A DNA stretch of 64,000 bases from Azospirillum halopraeferens DSM 3675 (GTDB taxonomy: Bacteria > Pseudomonadota > Alphaproteobacteria > Azospirillales > Azospirillaceae), in the NCBI RefSeq assembly GCF_000429625.1, contig NZ_AUCF01000014.1, forward strand, positions 1-64,000, written 5' to 3'. The translations under genes and the position numbers were made by a program. Under the pieces are notes generated by a model. The model ran no database searches and was not told the DNA's origin. It saw only the letters and a list, made by a program, of their open reading frames with translations. Numbering within the stretch: position 1 is the first letter of the stretch; the number at the start of each line of letters is the position of its first letter. Positions 34,101 through 41,868 of this stretch are shown piece after piece.

Positions 34101-34986
34101 GGTGGCGGTGCGGGACGCCTGCCTGGACGAGCTGCAGGCCCTCAAGCCCGGCAACGTCCACGTCCACGCCGCCGGCGTCGATGCCCTTCTGGCCGATTTC
34201 ACGCACAGCGCCGCGGTCGCCGCCGTGGCCCTGTGCAACGGCCCGCCCGGCGTCGGCGCGCGCATCCTGCGCGCCGTCCGCGCCACGCGGGACGCCGTGG
34301 GGCACAACACCAACCTGGGCATCGTGCTGCTGGCCGCCCCGCTGGCGGAGGCGGTGCTGAACCCTCCGCCGCCCGCGGAGGGCGCGGACGCCGGCGCGGC
34401 GCCGCTGCGGGCGGTGCTGGCCCGCGTCCTTGCCGGGCTGACCCGCGCCGATGCCGACGCCGCCTTCCGGGCCATCGCCCTGGCGGCGCCGGCCGGGCTG
34501 GGGCGGCCGGCGGCGCACGACGTGCACGAACCGGCCCGGGTCACCCTGCTGGAGGCCATGCGCGCCGCCGCCGGCCGCGACCGCGTCGCCGCCCAGTACG
34601 CCACCGCCTACGCCGAGGTGTTCGAGGCCGGCCTGCCCCGCCTCGCCGCGGCGCTGGACGCCGGCGTCCCGGCGCCGTGGGCGGCCACGGCCGTCCATCT
34701 GGGGTTCCTGGCCGACGGGCCGGACAGCCACATCCTGCGCAAGCACGGTGCGGCCACCGCCGCCACGGTGTGCGGCGAGGCCGCCGACCTGGAGCGGCGG
34801 CGGCGGGACCACGGCGGCGATCCGCGGCCGCTGGCGGCGGCGCTGCGGCGCTTCGACGCCGCGCTGCGCGGCGACGGTCTCAACCCCGGCACCTGTGCCG
34901 ATCTGACGGTGGCCACCCTGCTGGCCCGCCGCATCGAAAAATCGTTTTTTGGACTTTCGTCCAATTACATCCCGTCGGAAACATGA
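34084..34986 (+). CDS. CitG/MdcB-like (triphosphoribosyl-dephospho-CoA synthase family) C1-cluster protein
   Basis: A 300-residue all-helical protein similar to COG1767. ACLDELQALKPGNVHVHAAG is near the N-terminus, followed by AVGHNTNLGIVLLAAPLAEA and RVTLLEAMRAAAGRD. CitG makes the citrate-lyase prosthetic-group precursor from ATP and dephospho-CoA. Here no citrate or malonate lyase is present, and the relatives in methylotrophs belong to the H4MPT cluster. A phosphoribosyl or ribose transfer in side-chain assembly is conceivable but unproven. The fae promoter element lies inside its last codons (34953-34972), so fae is separately initiated. Confidence 0.8.
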   Translation: MPSWIEVAVRDACLDELQALKPGNVHVHAAGVDALLADFTHSAAVAAVALCNGPPGVGARILRAVRATRDAVGHNTNLGIVLLAAPLAEAVLNPPPPAEGADAGAAPLRAVLARVLAGLTRADADAAFRAIALAAPAGLGRPAAHDVHEPARVTLLEAMRAAAGRDRVAAQYATAYAEVFEAGLPRLAAALDAGVPAPWAATAVHLGFLADGPDSHILRKHGAATAATVCGEAADLERRRRDHGGDPRPLAAALRRFDAALRGDGLNPGTCADLTVATLLARRIEKSFFGLSSNYIPSET

Positions 34987-34994
34987 GGTAAGAT
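34953..34994 (+). promoter_or_regulatory. fae promoter with C1-island element
   Basis: ACTTTCGTCCAATTACATCC (34953-34972) is the best copy of the shared C1 element. TGGAC-TTTC-GTCCA (34950-34963) is a 5-4-5 palindrome within it. TAAGAT (34989-34994) is a good -10 box 16 nt downstream, without a -35 consensus. This places the start near 35001 and leaves an untranslated leader of about 160 nt that contains a TCGGTG/CACCGA stem (35066-35084). Sequence is direct; function is inferred. Confidence 0.6.
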
Positions 34995-35163
34995 CCGCCC
35001 TGCCAAATACTGGCGACGGGATGCCTTTTCGCAGAACAGAGCAGCCTGATACTTCAAGACACCATCACCGATTCGGGGTCGGTGGTGTTCCGGTGAGCGC
35101 GCCCGGCTTGCGGCGGGGGCAACCGGAGGAACAGCCGGATCACGAACACTGGGAGGATTCCTA

Positions 35164-35688
35164 ATGGCAAAGATCACCAAGATGGTGATTGGTGAATCGC
35201 TGGTCGGCGACGGCAACGAGGTCGCCCACATCGACCTGATCATCGGCCCGCGCGGCAGCGCCGCCGAGACCGCCTTCGCCACCAGCCTGACCAACAACAA
35301 GGACGGCTTCACGGCGCTGCTCGCGGTGATCGGTCCCAACCTGATGTGCAAGCCGGCGACGGTGATGTTCAACAAGGTCACCATCAAGGACGCCCGCCAG
35401 GCCGTCCAGATGTTCGGCCCGGCCCAGCGCGGCGTGGCGATGGCGGTCGCCGACTCCGTGAAGGAGGGGGTCATCCCCGTGCACGAGGCCGACGACCTGT
35501 TCATCTGCGTCGGCGTCTTCATCCACTGGGAGGCGGCGGACGACGCCAAGATCCAGCAGTACAACTACGAGGCCACCAAGCAGGCCATCAAGCGGGCCGT
35601 CGACGGCGAGCCGACCGCCCAGGTCATGCTGGACACCATGGGCTCCGTCTCCCACCCCTTTGCCGCGGCGGAGTCCGCTCCGGCTTGA
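35164..35688 (+). CDS. fae: Formaldehyde-activating enzyme
   Basis: A 174-residue protein with the complete Fae sequence. Its features are [20 protein letters not shown] with the catalytic His22, [53 protein letters not shown] and [13 protein letters not shown]. It condenses formaldehyde with H4MPT to methylene-H4MPT and is normally very abundant in methylotrophs. The ribosome site GGGAGG is strong. It has its own promoter in the preceding gene and an intrinsic terminator downstream, consistent with high independent expression. Confidence 0.98.
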   Translation: MAKITKMVIGESLVGDGNEVAHIDLIIGPRGSAAETAFATSLTNNKDGFTALLAVIGPNLMCKPATVMFNKVTIKDARQAVQMFGPAQRGVAMAVADSVKEGVIPVHEADDLFICVGVFIHWEAADDAKIQQYNYEATKQAIKRAVDGEPTAQVMLDTMGSVSHPFAAAESAPA

Positions 35689-35844
35689 AAGTCCCGCGGC
35701 GCGTCCCAGGCGGTTGAAAGCACGAAGAGTCCGTCCAAGGAAAGCCTCGGGATGCGTTTGCTCAACTACGTTCTCGGCCGGGCGCCCGCGTCCGGTCCGT
35801 AGGCGCCGGCAGTGCCGGTGCAGCTAGGGTGCGCTTCCTCCGCT

Positions 35845-35873
35845 CGGCCGGCGAAAGCCGGCCGTCTTTTTTT
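35845..35873 (+). terminator. Intrinsic terminator after fae
   Basis: CGGCCGGC-GAAA-CCGGCCG-type stem (35845-35864; 8 bp perfect with a GAAA tetraloop) is followed by a run of seven T after TC (35865-35873). This is a canonical rho-independent terminator, 157 nt after the fae stop. The gap also contains a possible 16-codon frame (35752-35802) that I do not call. Confidence 0.92.
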
Positions 35874-35892
35874 GGTGCGCACCGTCAGGAGG

Positions 35893-36585
35893 TTACAGCC
35901 GGTCGGGAACGATCCGGCCGTCGTGCAGGGCGCTGGCCAGCAGCACGCCGGCCGCACCCCGTTCGGCCAGCGCCGCCAGGTCGGCGGGGGAGCGCACGCC
36001 GCCGGCAGCGTAGACGGCCCGGCCGCCGCCCGCCGCCCGCACGGCCGCGAGACGGTCCAGATCGGGACCGGCGTCGCTGCCGACGCGGGCCAGCGTCATG
36101 GCGATCAGCCGGTCGGGCCACAGGCCGGGGGCGGCGTCCAGCCCCGGCGGGCCCATGAAGGCGTCGCCGCGGTAGTCGAGGGACAGGGCGACGCGCTCCG
36201 CCGGCACGCCGGCGCGGATCGCCGCGAGGTTGTCGGCGGACGCCAGCGTCTCGCTCCCCACGACCACCACCCCGGCGCCGTGGTCGAGCCAGAGGCGCGC
36301 CGCCGCCGCCGTCGCCGCCCCGCCGTCCACCCACAGGGTGAGGCCGGGAAAGCGCCGGGCGAGGTCGGCCACCACGGCGGCGTGGTCGCCGGTGCGCCCG
36401 ATGGCGTCGAGATCGGCGATGTAGAGGGCGCGGAACGGGTGCAGGGCGAGCAGTGCTTCGACGATCGTCCAGGGATCGGCGCCGTCGCACAGGCCGGACC
36501 GGATGGGGCGGTAGGCGCCGCGCTCGCCGCGGCGGGCGTGGACGACCACACCGCCCAGCAGATCGATGACGGGGACGAGGTCCAT
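35893..36585 (-). CDS. HisA-like TIM-barrel protein of the C1 island (COG1411 type)
   Basis: A 230-residue half-barrel-repeat protein related to HisA/HisF. DLVPVIDLLGGVVVHARRG is at the N-terminus, then ALYIADLDAIGRTGDH, LWVDGGAATAAAARL, VVVGSETLASADNL, VALSLDYRGDAFM and YAAGGVRSPADLAAL. The phosphate-binding glycines are present. It is not the histidine enzyme: no his genes are nearby, and HisA-like proteins of this type sit in H4MPT/methylofuran clusters. It may act on a furan or ribosyl phosphate intermediate. Its start codon overlaps, on the opposite strand, the start codon of mfnD. Confidence 0.8.
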   Translation of the reverse strand: MDLVPVIDLLGGVVVHARRGERGAYRPIRSGLCDGADPWTIVEALLALHPFRALYIADLDAIGRTGDHAAVVADLARRFPGLTLWVDGGAATAAAARLWLDHGAGVVVVGSETLASADNLAAIRAGVPAERVALSLDYRGDAFMGPPGLDAAPGLWPDRLIAMTLARVGSDAGPDLDRLAAVRAAGGGRAVYAAGGVRSPADLAALAERGAAGVLLASALHDGRIVPDRL

Positions 36586-37567
36586 GGTGCGGCGGATCCT
36601 GGTGTACGAGTTCGTGACCGGCGGCGGCCTCGGCGGCTCCATCGCCGACGGGCCGTTCGCGGCCCTGCTGCGCGAGGCCGACCTGATGGCCTGCGCGCTG
36701 GCCGACGATCTCACGGGGGTGCCGGGCGTGCAAGCCACCCTGCTGCGCGACCGCGCCCTGCCGCCGCCCGCCACCCGCGCCGCGGTCCTGGCGGTGGACG
36801 GCGGTGATCCCCGGGCCATCGCCGCCGCCATCGCCGCCCACGACGCGGTGTGGCCCATCGCCCCGGAGACCGGCGGCCACCTGGAGCGGGTGTCGCGCCT
36901 CGTCCTCGCCGCCGGCCGCACCCTGCTGGCCAGCGCGCCGGAGGCGGTGGCGCTGGCCGCCGGCAAGCGCGCCACGGCGCAGCGGCTGGCCGCCGCCGGC
37001 GTCCCGGTGATTCCCGTCCACCCCCCGTGGGCGGCCCCGCCGTCGCCGCACGGCTGGGTGGTCAAGCCCGACGACGGCTGCGGTGCGGAAGGGGTGCGGC
37101 GCCTGCGCGGCCCCGCCGACCTGGCCGCCTGGCGGGCCGAGGTGCCGCCGGCCGGCTGCGTGCTGCAACCCTACGTGCCGGGGGAGCCGGCCAGCCTGTC
37201 CCTGCTGTGCCGCGGTGGCCGGGCGTGGCTGTTGTCGGTCAACCGCCAGCTCATCGCGGAGGAGGCCGACGGCACGCTGGCGTTCGGGGGCTGCGCCGTC
37301 GGCGCGCTCAACCACCGGGCGGCCGAGGTCGCCCCGCTGGCCGCTGCCGTTGCCGCCGCCATCCCCGGCCTGTGGGGGCACGCGGGCGTCGACGTGATCC
37401 TGACCGGCGACGGCCCGCGGGTGGTGGAGGTCAACCCGCGCCTCACCACCTCCTACGCCGGCCTGCGGCGGGTGACGGGCCGCAACCCCGCCGCCCTCGC
37501 CCTGGCCGACGACGACCCCGACCTCCCGCCGCCGCGACCGGGGCCGGGGGTGGAGGTGCGGGTGTAG
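36584..37567 (+). CDS. mfnD: MfnD-like ATP-grasp ligase (methylofuran glutamate ligase)
   Basis: A 327-residue ATP-grasp protein of the COG1821 group. Its features are the N-terminal ILVYEFVTGGGL, the nucleotide-binding loop WVVKPDDGCGAEGVRRL, QPYVPGEPASLSLLC, and GVDVILTGDGPRVVEVNPRLTTSYAGL. Archaeal MfnD ligates glutamate to tyramine in methanofuran synthesis. Methylofuran of Methylobacterium contains tyrosine, so the bacterial enzyme probably uses tyrosine. ATG 36584 has GACGAGG upstream; an alternative ATG lies at 36566. There is no space between this gene and the divergent HisA-like gene. Confidence 0.82.
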   Translation: MVRRILVYEFVTGGGLGGSIADGPFAALLREADLMACALADDLTGVPGVQATLLRDRALPPPATRAAVLAVDGGDPRAIAAAIAAHDAVWPIAPETGGHLERVSRLVLAAGRTLLASAPEAVALAAGKRATAQRLAAAGVPVIPVHPPWAAPPSPHGWVVKPDDGCGAEGVRRLRGPADLAAWRAEVPPAGCVLQPYVPGEPASLSLLCRGGRAWLLSVNRQLIAEEADGTLAFGGCAVGALNHRAAEVAPLAAAVAAAIPGLWGHAGVDVILTGDGPRVVEVNPRLTTSYAGLRRVTGRNPAALALADDDPDLPPPRPGPGVEVRV

Positions 37568-37579
37568 TGTCATGGCCGT

Positions 37580-37598
37580 CCCCCGCCGGAGGCGGGGG
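37580..37598. other. Perfect hairpin between mfnD and mfnF
   Basis: CCCCCGCC-GGA-GGCGGGGG is a perfect 8-3-8 stem with no U-run, 12 nt after the mfnD stop. It could be a processing or stability element, or a weak terminator within the mfnD-mfnF unit. Confidence 0.45.
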
Positions 37599-37651
37599 AG
37601 GAGATGCGAGGAAATGCAAGGGGGGCTGGGTCCGGAATGCAGGAGACATCC

Positions 37652-38689
37652 ATGATCGGCTGGGACATCGGGGGCGCGCATCTCAAGGCGGCGTGGATCG
37701 CGCCGGACGGGAGCGTCGGTGCGGTGCGCCAGGCGCCGTGCCGGCTGTGGGAGGGGCTGGACCGGCTGGACGCCGCCTTCGCCGCCATCCTCGCCGACCT
37801 GCCGCCGGCGCGGCGCCACGCGGTGACCATGACGGGGGAACTGGTGGACCTGTTCCCCGACCGCGCCCGCGGCGTCGCTGCCCTGGTGGCGGCCGCCGCC
37901 GGCCGGCTGCCGGGGGAGGTGCGGTTCTGGGCCGGCGAGGCCGGGTTCCTGGATGCCGCGGCGGCGGCGGACGCGGCACAGCGCGTGGCCTCGGCCAACT
38001 GGCTGGCGACGGCCGAAGTGGTGGCCCGCCGCTGCGGCCACGCGCTGGTGGTCGACATCGGCAGCACCACCACCGACCTGGTGCCGGTGGCGGCCGGCCG
38101 GGTGGCCGCTCGCGGTCGCAGCGACCGCGAGCGGCTGGAGGCGGGCGAGCTGGTCTACACCGGCCTGACCCGCACCCCCGTCATGGCGGTGGCCGACACC
38201 CTGCCCTGGCGCGGCGCCACGGTGCCGGTGATGGCGGAGCATTTCGCCACCACCGCCGACGTCCACCGGGTGCTGGGGCGCCTGGACGAGACGGCCGACC
38301 AGCACCCGCCCGCCGACGGCGGCCCGGCGACGCCCGAGGCCAGTGCCCGGCGCCTCGGCCGCTGCATCGGCGTCGATCTTGAGGAGGCGCCGTGGCCGGC
38401 CTGGCGCCGGCTCGCCGCCGCGGCGGCGGAGCGGCAGATGCAGACGATCACGCGCGCGGCGCACCGCGTGCTGTCGGCCGCCCTCCCGCCGGACGGTCTG
38501 CCGGACGGCATCCCGGACGACGCGCCGGTGGTCGGTGCCGGCGTCGGCCGCGCCCTGGCCGCGGAACTGGCGCGGCGGCTGGACCGCCCCTATGTGGACG
38601 TGGCCGGGGCGCTCGGCGTCGGCGCCGACCATGCGGAGTGGGCGGCGCACTGCGCCCCGGCGGTGGCGGTGGCACGGTTGCTGGCCTGA
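37652..38689 (+). CDS. mfnF: MfnF-like hydantoinase/H4MPT-cluster kinase-fold protein (COG1548)
   Basis: A 345-residue ASKHA-fold protein. The N-terminal phosphate loop WDIGGAHLKAAWI is followed by a central VVDIGSTTTDLVPV and a C-terminal VGAGVGRALAAELARR. Archaeal MfnF (COG1548) couples the aminomethyl-furan pyrophosphate to tyramine in methanofuran assembly, and methylotroph homologs (orf19 type) are needed for the C1 pathway. The start at 37652 has GGAGA upstream; longer in-frame starts at 37604 and 37637 are less likely. Its last 100 bp overlap the 3' end of mfnB on the other strand. Confidence 0.85.
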   Translation: MIGWDIGGAHLKAAWIAPDGSVGAVRQAPCRLWEGLDRLDAAFAAILADLPPARRHAVTMTGELVDLFPDRARGVAALVAAAAGRLPGEVRFWAGEAGFLDAAAAADAAQRVASANWLATAEVVARRCGHALVVDIGSTTTDLVPVAAGRVAARGRSDRERLEAGELVYTGLTRTPVMAVADTLPWRGATVPVMAEHFATTADVHRVLGRLDETADQHPPADGGPATPEASARRLGRCIGVDLEEAPWPAWRRLAAAAAERQMQTITRAAHRVLSAALPPDGLPDGIPDDAPVVGAGVGRALAAELARRLDRPYVDVAGALGVGADHAEWAAHCAPAVAVARLLA

Positions 38690-39354
38690 ACCGCGGCGCG
38701 CACCGCCGCCAGCCGCGCCGGGTCGAGGGCGCCGGCCCGGCCGCCGTCGCCGCACAGGGCGCCGCGGAAGCCCAGATAGTCCGGCCCGGCCGCCGCCGCG
38801 GCCGCCACGTCGGCGAGCCGCAGCGACCCCGCCAGCCCGCTCATCAGACCCAGACGCCGGGCCCGCGCCGTGAAGGCGCGCAGGAACCCCGCGTCGCGGT
38901 GCCGGGTCAGCGGCCCCGCCGTCTTGCCGGCGGTGTCCAGCATGGCGCCCACGAAGCCCGCCGCGGCCAGCCGGTCGAGGGCGTCGGGATCGGGCCGGCG
39001 GTCGGCGAACAGCACCGCGACCAGCCGCAGCCCCGCCGCGGTGCGCGGCGCCAGCGCCGCCAGGCAGCCGCCGAGGTCGCCGTCGAACAGGCCGATCTTG
39101 ACGATGTCCACCCCCATAGCGGCGGTGGCGTCCACCGCCGCGGCGACGCGGGCGGGGTCCAGCGGCAGGTCGCCGACGGTGGCGCTGACCGGACGCCGTC
39201 CGGCCACCGCGGCGACGCAGGCGCGCAGCACCTCCGGCGGCAGCGCCCCCAGCGCCCCGGCGGCGGGGTTCTTCAGGTCGACGATGTCAGCGCCGCCGGC
39301 AACGGCCAGCCGCGCCTCCGCCGCGTCCCGCACGCTGGCCAGCAGCCCGATCAT
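38590..39354 (-). CDS. mfnB: (5-formylfuran-3-yl)methyl phosphate synthase (MfnB)
   Basis: A 254-residue TIM-barrel protein of COG1891. Catalytic Lys28 is in ADIVDLKNPAAGALGAL. DIVKIGLFDGDLGGCL, MLDTAGKTAGPLTRH and PDYLGFRGALCG follow. MfnB builds the furan ring from two glyceraldehyde 3-phosphate molecules. The natural end of the family is near RLAAVRAAVQA. Here about 30 extra residues rich in Ala, Thr, Ser and Pro are read antisense to the mfnF end, so the original stop seems to have been lost. Its ATG overlaps the DUF447 gene stop (ATGA). Last gene of the folB operon. Confidence 0.88.
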   Translation of the reverse strand: MIGLLASVRDAAEARLAVAGGADIVDLKNPAAGALGALPPEVLRACVAAVAGRRPVSATVGDLPLDPARVAAAVDATAAMGVDIVKIGLFDGDLGGCLAALAPRTAAGLRLVAVLFADRRPDPDALDRLAAAGFVGAMLDTAGKTAGPLTRHRDAGFLRAFTARARRLGLMSGLAGSLRLADVAAAAAAGPDYLGFRGALCGDGGRAGALDPARLAAVRAAVQASNRATATAGAQCAAHSAWSAPTPSAPATST

Positions 39355-39929
39355 GCCGCCGTCCCCGCCGCCCGGCCGGCGCGCCACGCCGCGACGTGGT
39401 CGACCAGCCATTGCCACGCCTCCGCCTCCTCCGGCGCGGCGGTCTTGCGCACGGCGACGGCCAGGTGCTCCATCTCCGCGTCGATCTGCCGGGCCGGCAG
39501 CAGGTGCAGGCGCGACACCAGCACCGCCCCCTCGATCACCGCCGCCTTGGCGCGGTTGAGGCCGCGGAAGGGGGCGTGCGTCTCCTCGTGGACGATGGAC
39601 AGGGTGAAGCGCGGGCGCACGGGGTCGTCCTCGACCCGCACCACCTCGACCTCGGCGTGGGCCAGCGCCGTCTCCAGCACGCCGCCGGCGACGCGGCGGG
39701 CGGGCCGCGTCGGCCAGTCGCGGCGGCCGCACACGCAGCCGGCGAAGACGCGCACGTCGTCGGTGTAGTTCAGCACCGCCTGGCGCCGCGCCATCAGGTT
39801 GTCCAGCGTGCGCGACGGGCGGAAGGGGGACAGGACCGGCGCGCCGTCCGGCGGCAGGATCAGCCCCATGGGGGCGGCGTGGGGCGTGCCGTCGGGGCTG
39901 AGGGTGACGACGACGATTTCGCGGATCAT
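39351..39929 (-). CDS. DUF447-family flavin-reductase-like split-barrel protein
   Basis: A 192-residue protein. MIREIVVVTLSPDGTPHAAPMG, SPFRPSRTLDNLMARRQAVLNYTDDVRVFAGC (separate short motifs) and EVVRVEDDPVRPRFTLSIVHEE match DUF447 (COG2457), which has an FMN-binding split-barrel fold. Archaeal and methylotroph members cluster with methanopterin genes. A reductive step in pterin or furan cofactor synthesis, perhaps with the AfpA flavoprotein, is inferred. It overlaps the DHPS-like gene by 1 nt and mfnB by 4 nt. Confidence 0.78.
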   Translation of the reverse strand: MIREIVVVTLSPDGTPHAAPMGLILPPDGAPVLSPFRPSRTLDNLMARRQAVLNYTDDVRVFAGCVCGRRDWPTRPARRVAGGVLETALAHAEVEVVRVEDDPVRPRFTLSIVHEETHAPFRGLNRAKAAVIEGAVLVSRLHLLPARQIDAEMEHLAVAVRKTAAPEEAEAWQWLVDHVAAWRAGRAAGTAA

Positions 39930-41332
39930 CACTCGGCCGCCTCCTGTGGTTGGGACGGGGGTCTGGCGTGGCGGCCGGACTCCGCCGGCGGTTCGCGCAC
40001 CGCCACCCCCCAGGCGAGTTCGCGGTCCTGGGCGTAGCGCTTGCCGAGCTGCGCGGCGATCTGCGCCCGCGCCATCTCGACGCCGAGGTAGAAGGCGTGC
40101 GACGGGTCGTCCACCGACAGGCGGCGCCACAGGTCGAACGGGTCGGTGCCCACGTGGTGGCCGTCGCGGTTGTAGACGTGCACGCCGTCCGACGATACCT
40201 CGATGCGGAAGTTGGGGTCGCGGATGCCGGCGGCGGTCTCGGCGATTTCCGCCGGCGTGCTGGCGAAGGGTCGGCGGTCGCGCAGGCACAGCAGGGCCGG
40301 GTCGAGGCGCGCCGGCGGCATGCCCGCCGCCACCGCCCCGTGCATCAGGCGCCGCGCCGCCGCCGCCTCGCGCACCGCGTGGCGGCAATGGGGGCTGACC
40401 TGCACCACCAGCACCGCGCCGATCGCCAGCTCCGCCACCATGGCCATGAGGATGGCCGACAGGCCGGTGGTGTCGGCGTCGGTCAGCTCCGTCACGTTGC
40501 CGACGCCCATCAGCATGGGGGCGTCGGGCAGGCGGCGGCGCAATTCGTGGTAACGCACGACCGAGGCGGTGAAGCCGCTGCCCACGGGGTCGAGGATGGG
40601 GTCGGCGTAGAAGGGCCGCCCGGCGTCGAGCAGGCGCCGCGCCGCCCGCTCCAGGGAGTCCAGGTCGCCGGGACGGGACGGGATCAGCACCGGCACCGCC
40701 GTCATGGCGTCGGCCAGGTGCAGCGTCTCCTCGGTCAGGCTCAGCACGAACGCAGCACCGGCCGCGGCGCCGCGGCGCAGCTCGTCGGTGTCGCCGCTGT
40801 CGACGCTGACCCGGTGGCCGGCGGCGGCCAGGGCCTGCACCGCCTCCTCCAGATGCGGGAAAGGGGTGCCGGGCAGGCCGCCCAGGTCGATCACGTCGGC
40901 GCCGTCCGCGGCCAGCGCCGCGGCGCGCTCCAGGATCTGCGGCACGGTCAGGGTCGGCGCCTCGACGATCTCGGCGAAGATCAGCGCCGGCGGTGCGGCG
41001 CCCTCGGGCGGCGGCGGCAGGACGCGGGCGGCGCCGAAATGCTCGGGCAGGTCGATCAGCTCGTCCGGGCCGCGCTCGAACGGCACGCCGAAGGCGGCGG
41101 ACAGGGCGTCCAGGTCGCCGCGGCAGCGGCCGGGCAGCAGCACCCGGTCGGCCTGCCCGACCCCGCCGCGGGCGGCCAGACGGCGGTGCACCAGGTCGGC
41201 GGTCATCAGTCCGGCGACCTGCACGCCGATGTCGCGCACCTCCCACGCGAAGGCCGGGCGCATGGCGTCCAGCACCTGGCGCAGGCGCCGCTCCGCCAGG
41301 TGGCCGGTCAGGAAGAGGATTCGCTCAGACAT
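39929..41332 (-). CDS. Dihydropteroate-synthase-like protein of H4MPT clusters (orf9 type)
   Basis: A 467-residue protein. Residues 1-140 form an N-terminal domain starting ILFLTGHLAERRLRQVLDAM. A pterin-binding TIM barrel follows (EIVEAPTLTVPQILERAA, DGADVIDLGGLPGT, RVSVDSGDTDEL, FYADPILDPVGSGFTASV, MLMGVGNVTELTDADT). A C-terminal domain ends near YAQDRELAWG. It is homologous to methylotroph Orf9 and its archaeal counterparts. It probably joins the pterin pyrophosphate to the ribofuranosyl-aniline moiety from MptG. The gene overlaps both neighbours. Confidence 0.85.
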   Translation of the reverse strand: MSERILFLTGHLAERRLRQVLDAMRPAFAWEVRDIGVQVAGLMTADLVHRRLAARGGVGQADRVLLPGRCRGDLDALSAAFGVPFERGPDELIDLPEHFGAARVLPPPPEGAAPPALIFAEIVEAPTLTVPQILERAAALAADGADVIDLGGLPGTPFPHLEEAVQALAAAGHRVSVDSGDTDELRRGAAAGAAFVLSLTEETLHLADAMTAVPVLIPSRPGDLDSLERAARRLLDAGRPFYADPILDPVGSGFTASVVRYHELRRRLPDAPMLMGVGNVTELTDADTTGLSAILMAMVAELAIGAVLVVQVSPHCRHAVREAAAARRLMHGAVAAGMPPARLDPALLCLRDRRPFASTPAEIAETAAGIRDPNFRIEVSSDGVHVYNRDGHHVGTDPFDLWRRLSVDDPSHAFYLGVEMARAQIAAQLGKRYAQDRELAWGVAVREPPAESGRHARPPSQPQEAAE

Positions 41333-41868
41333 GCCGTCCGCTCCCGCACCGCCGCCGCCAGGCCGGCCACGCTGTCGACGACGGTCATCGCCTCGAAGCC
41401 CCGCAGCCGCTCCACGTTCTCCAGGTCGATGCGGCGCGGGTAGACCTTGACCATGCCGTCGGGCGCTTCGGTGTCCATTTCCGGCGCGGTGTCGCAGGCG
41501 AAGACGATGGTCGGCACCCGGCATTTGCCCGCCTGCGCCAGCACGTTGGTGACCAGCGTGTCGGAGATGCCCAGGACCGCCTTGGCGATGGTGTTGGAGG
41601 TGGCGGGTGCGACCACCAGCGTGTGGTAGTGGCCGCGGTAGAACCGCCCCACCGGCACGGCGCTGGCGGTGCGGTCGCGGAAGATGCGGGTGTGCTCGGG
41701 CAGGGTGACGCCGGTGCGCCGGTACATGCGCACGACCTCGTCGGCGGCGGCGCTGACGAACAGGTCGGCGTTGGGCTGCTCGCGCATCAGTTCCAGGGAT
41801 TCCCGCAGGTAATGGCCGGACCCGGTGACCGCCCAGGCCAGCCGGGGGAAGAGACGGGTGGTCAGCAT
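41308..41868 (-). CDS. Flavoprotein of the AfpA/DmrB family
   Basis: A 186-residue FMN-binding flavoprotein. RLAWAVTGSGHYLRESLELM lies near the N-terminus, then LFVSAAADEVVRMY, VVAPATSNTIAKAVLGISDTLVTN (PATSNT phosphate loop) and TIVFACDTAPEM. Archaeal relatives are the archaeoflavoprotein AfpA and the dihydromethanopterin reductase DmrB. In methylotroph clusters it is considered a dihydromethanopterin reductase or an electron carrier for it. It probably reduces dihydromethanopterin to the active tetrahydro form. Overlaps mfnE by 7 bp. Confidence 0.82.
   Translation of the reverse strand: MLTTRLFPRLAWAVTGSGHYLRESLELMREQPNADLFVSAAADEVVRMYRRTGVTLPEHTRIFRDRTASAVPVGRFYRGHYHTLVVAPATSNTIAKAVLGISDTLVTNVLAQAGKCRVPTIVFACDTAPEMDTEAPDGMVKVYPRRIDLENVERLRGFEAMTVVDSVAGLAAAVRERTACLSESSS

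Noticed and set aside
35715..35735. GTCCGTCCAAGG after fae as a fourth copy of the C1 element
   Set aside because: The ACTT half is missing and it is not upstream of a gene.
35752..35802. A 16-codon frame (MRLLNYVLGRAPASGP) between fae and its terminator
   Set aside because: A purine-rich AAGGAAAG precedes it, but the length is too short and no conservation can be judged.
35893..36585. Annotation as HisA of histidine biosynthesis
   Set aside because: No other his genes are near and the neighbours are all H4MPT/methylofuran genes; HisA-like paralogs are known from such clusters.
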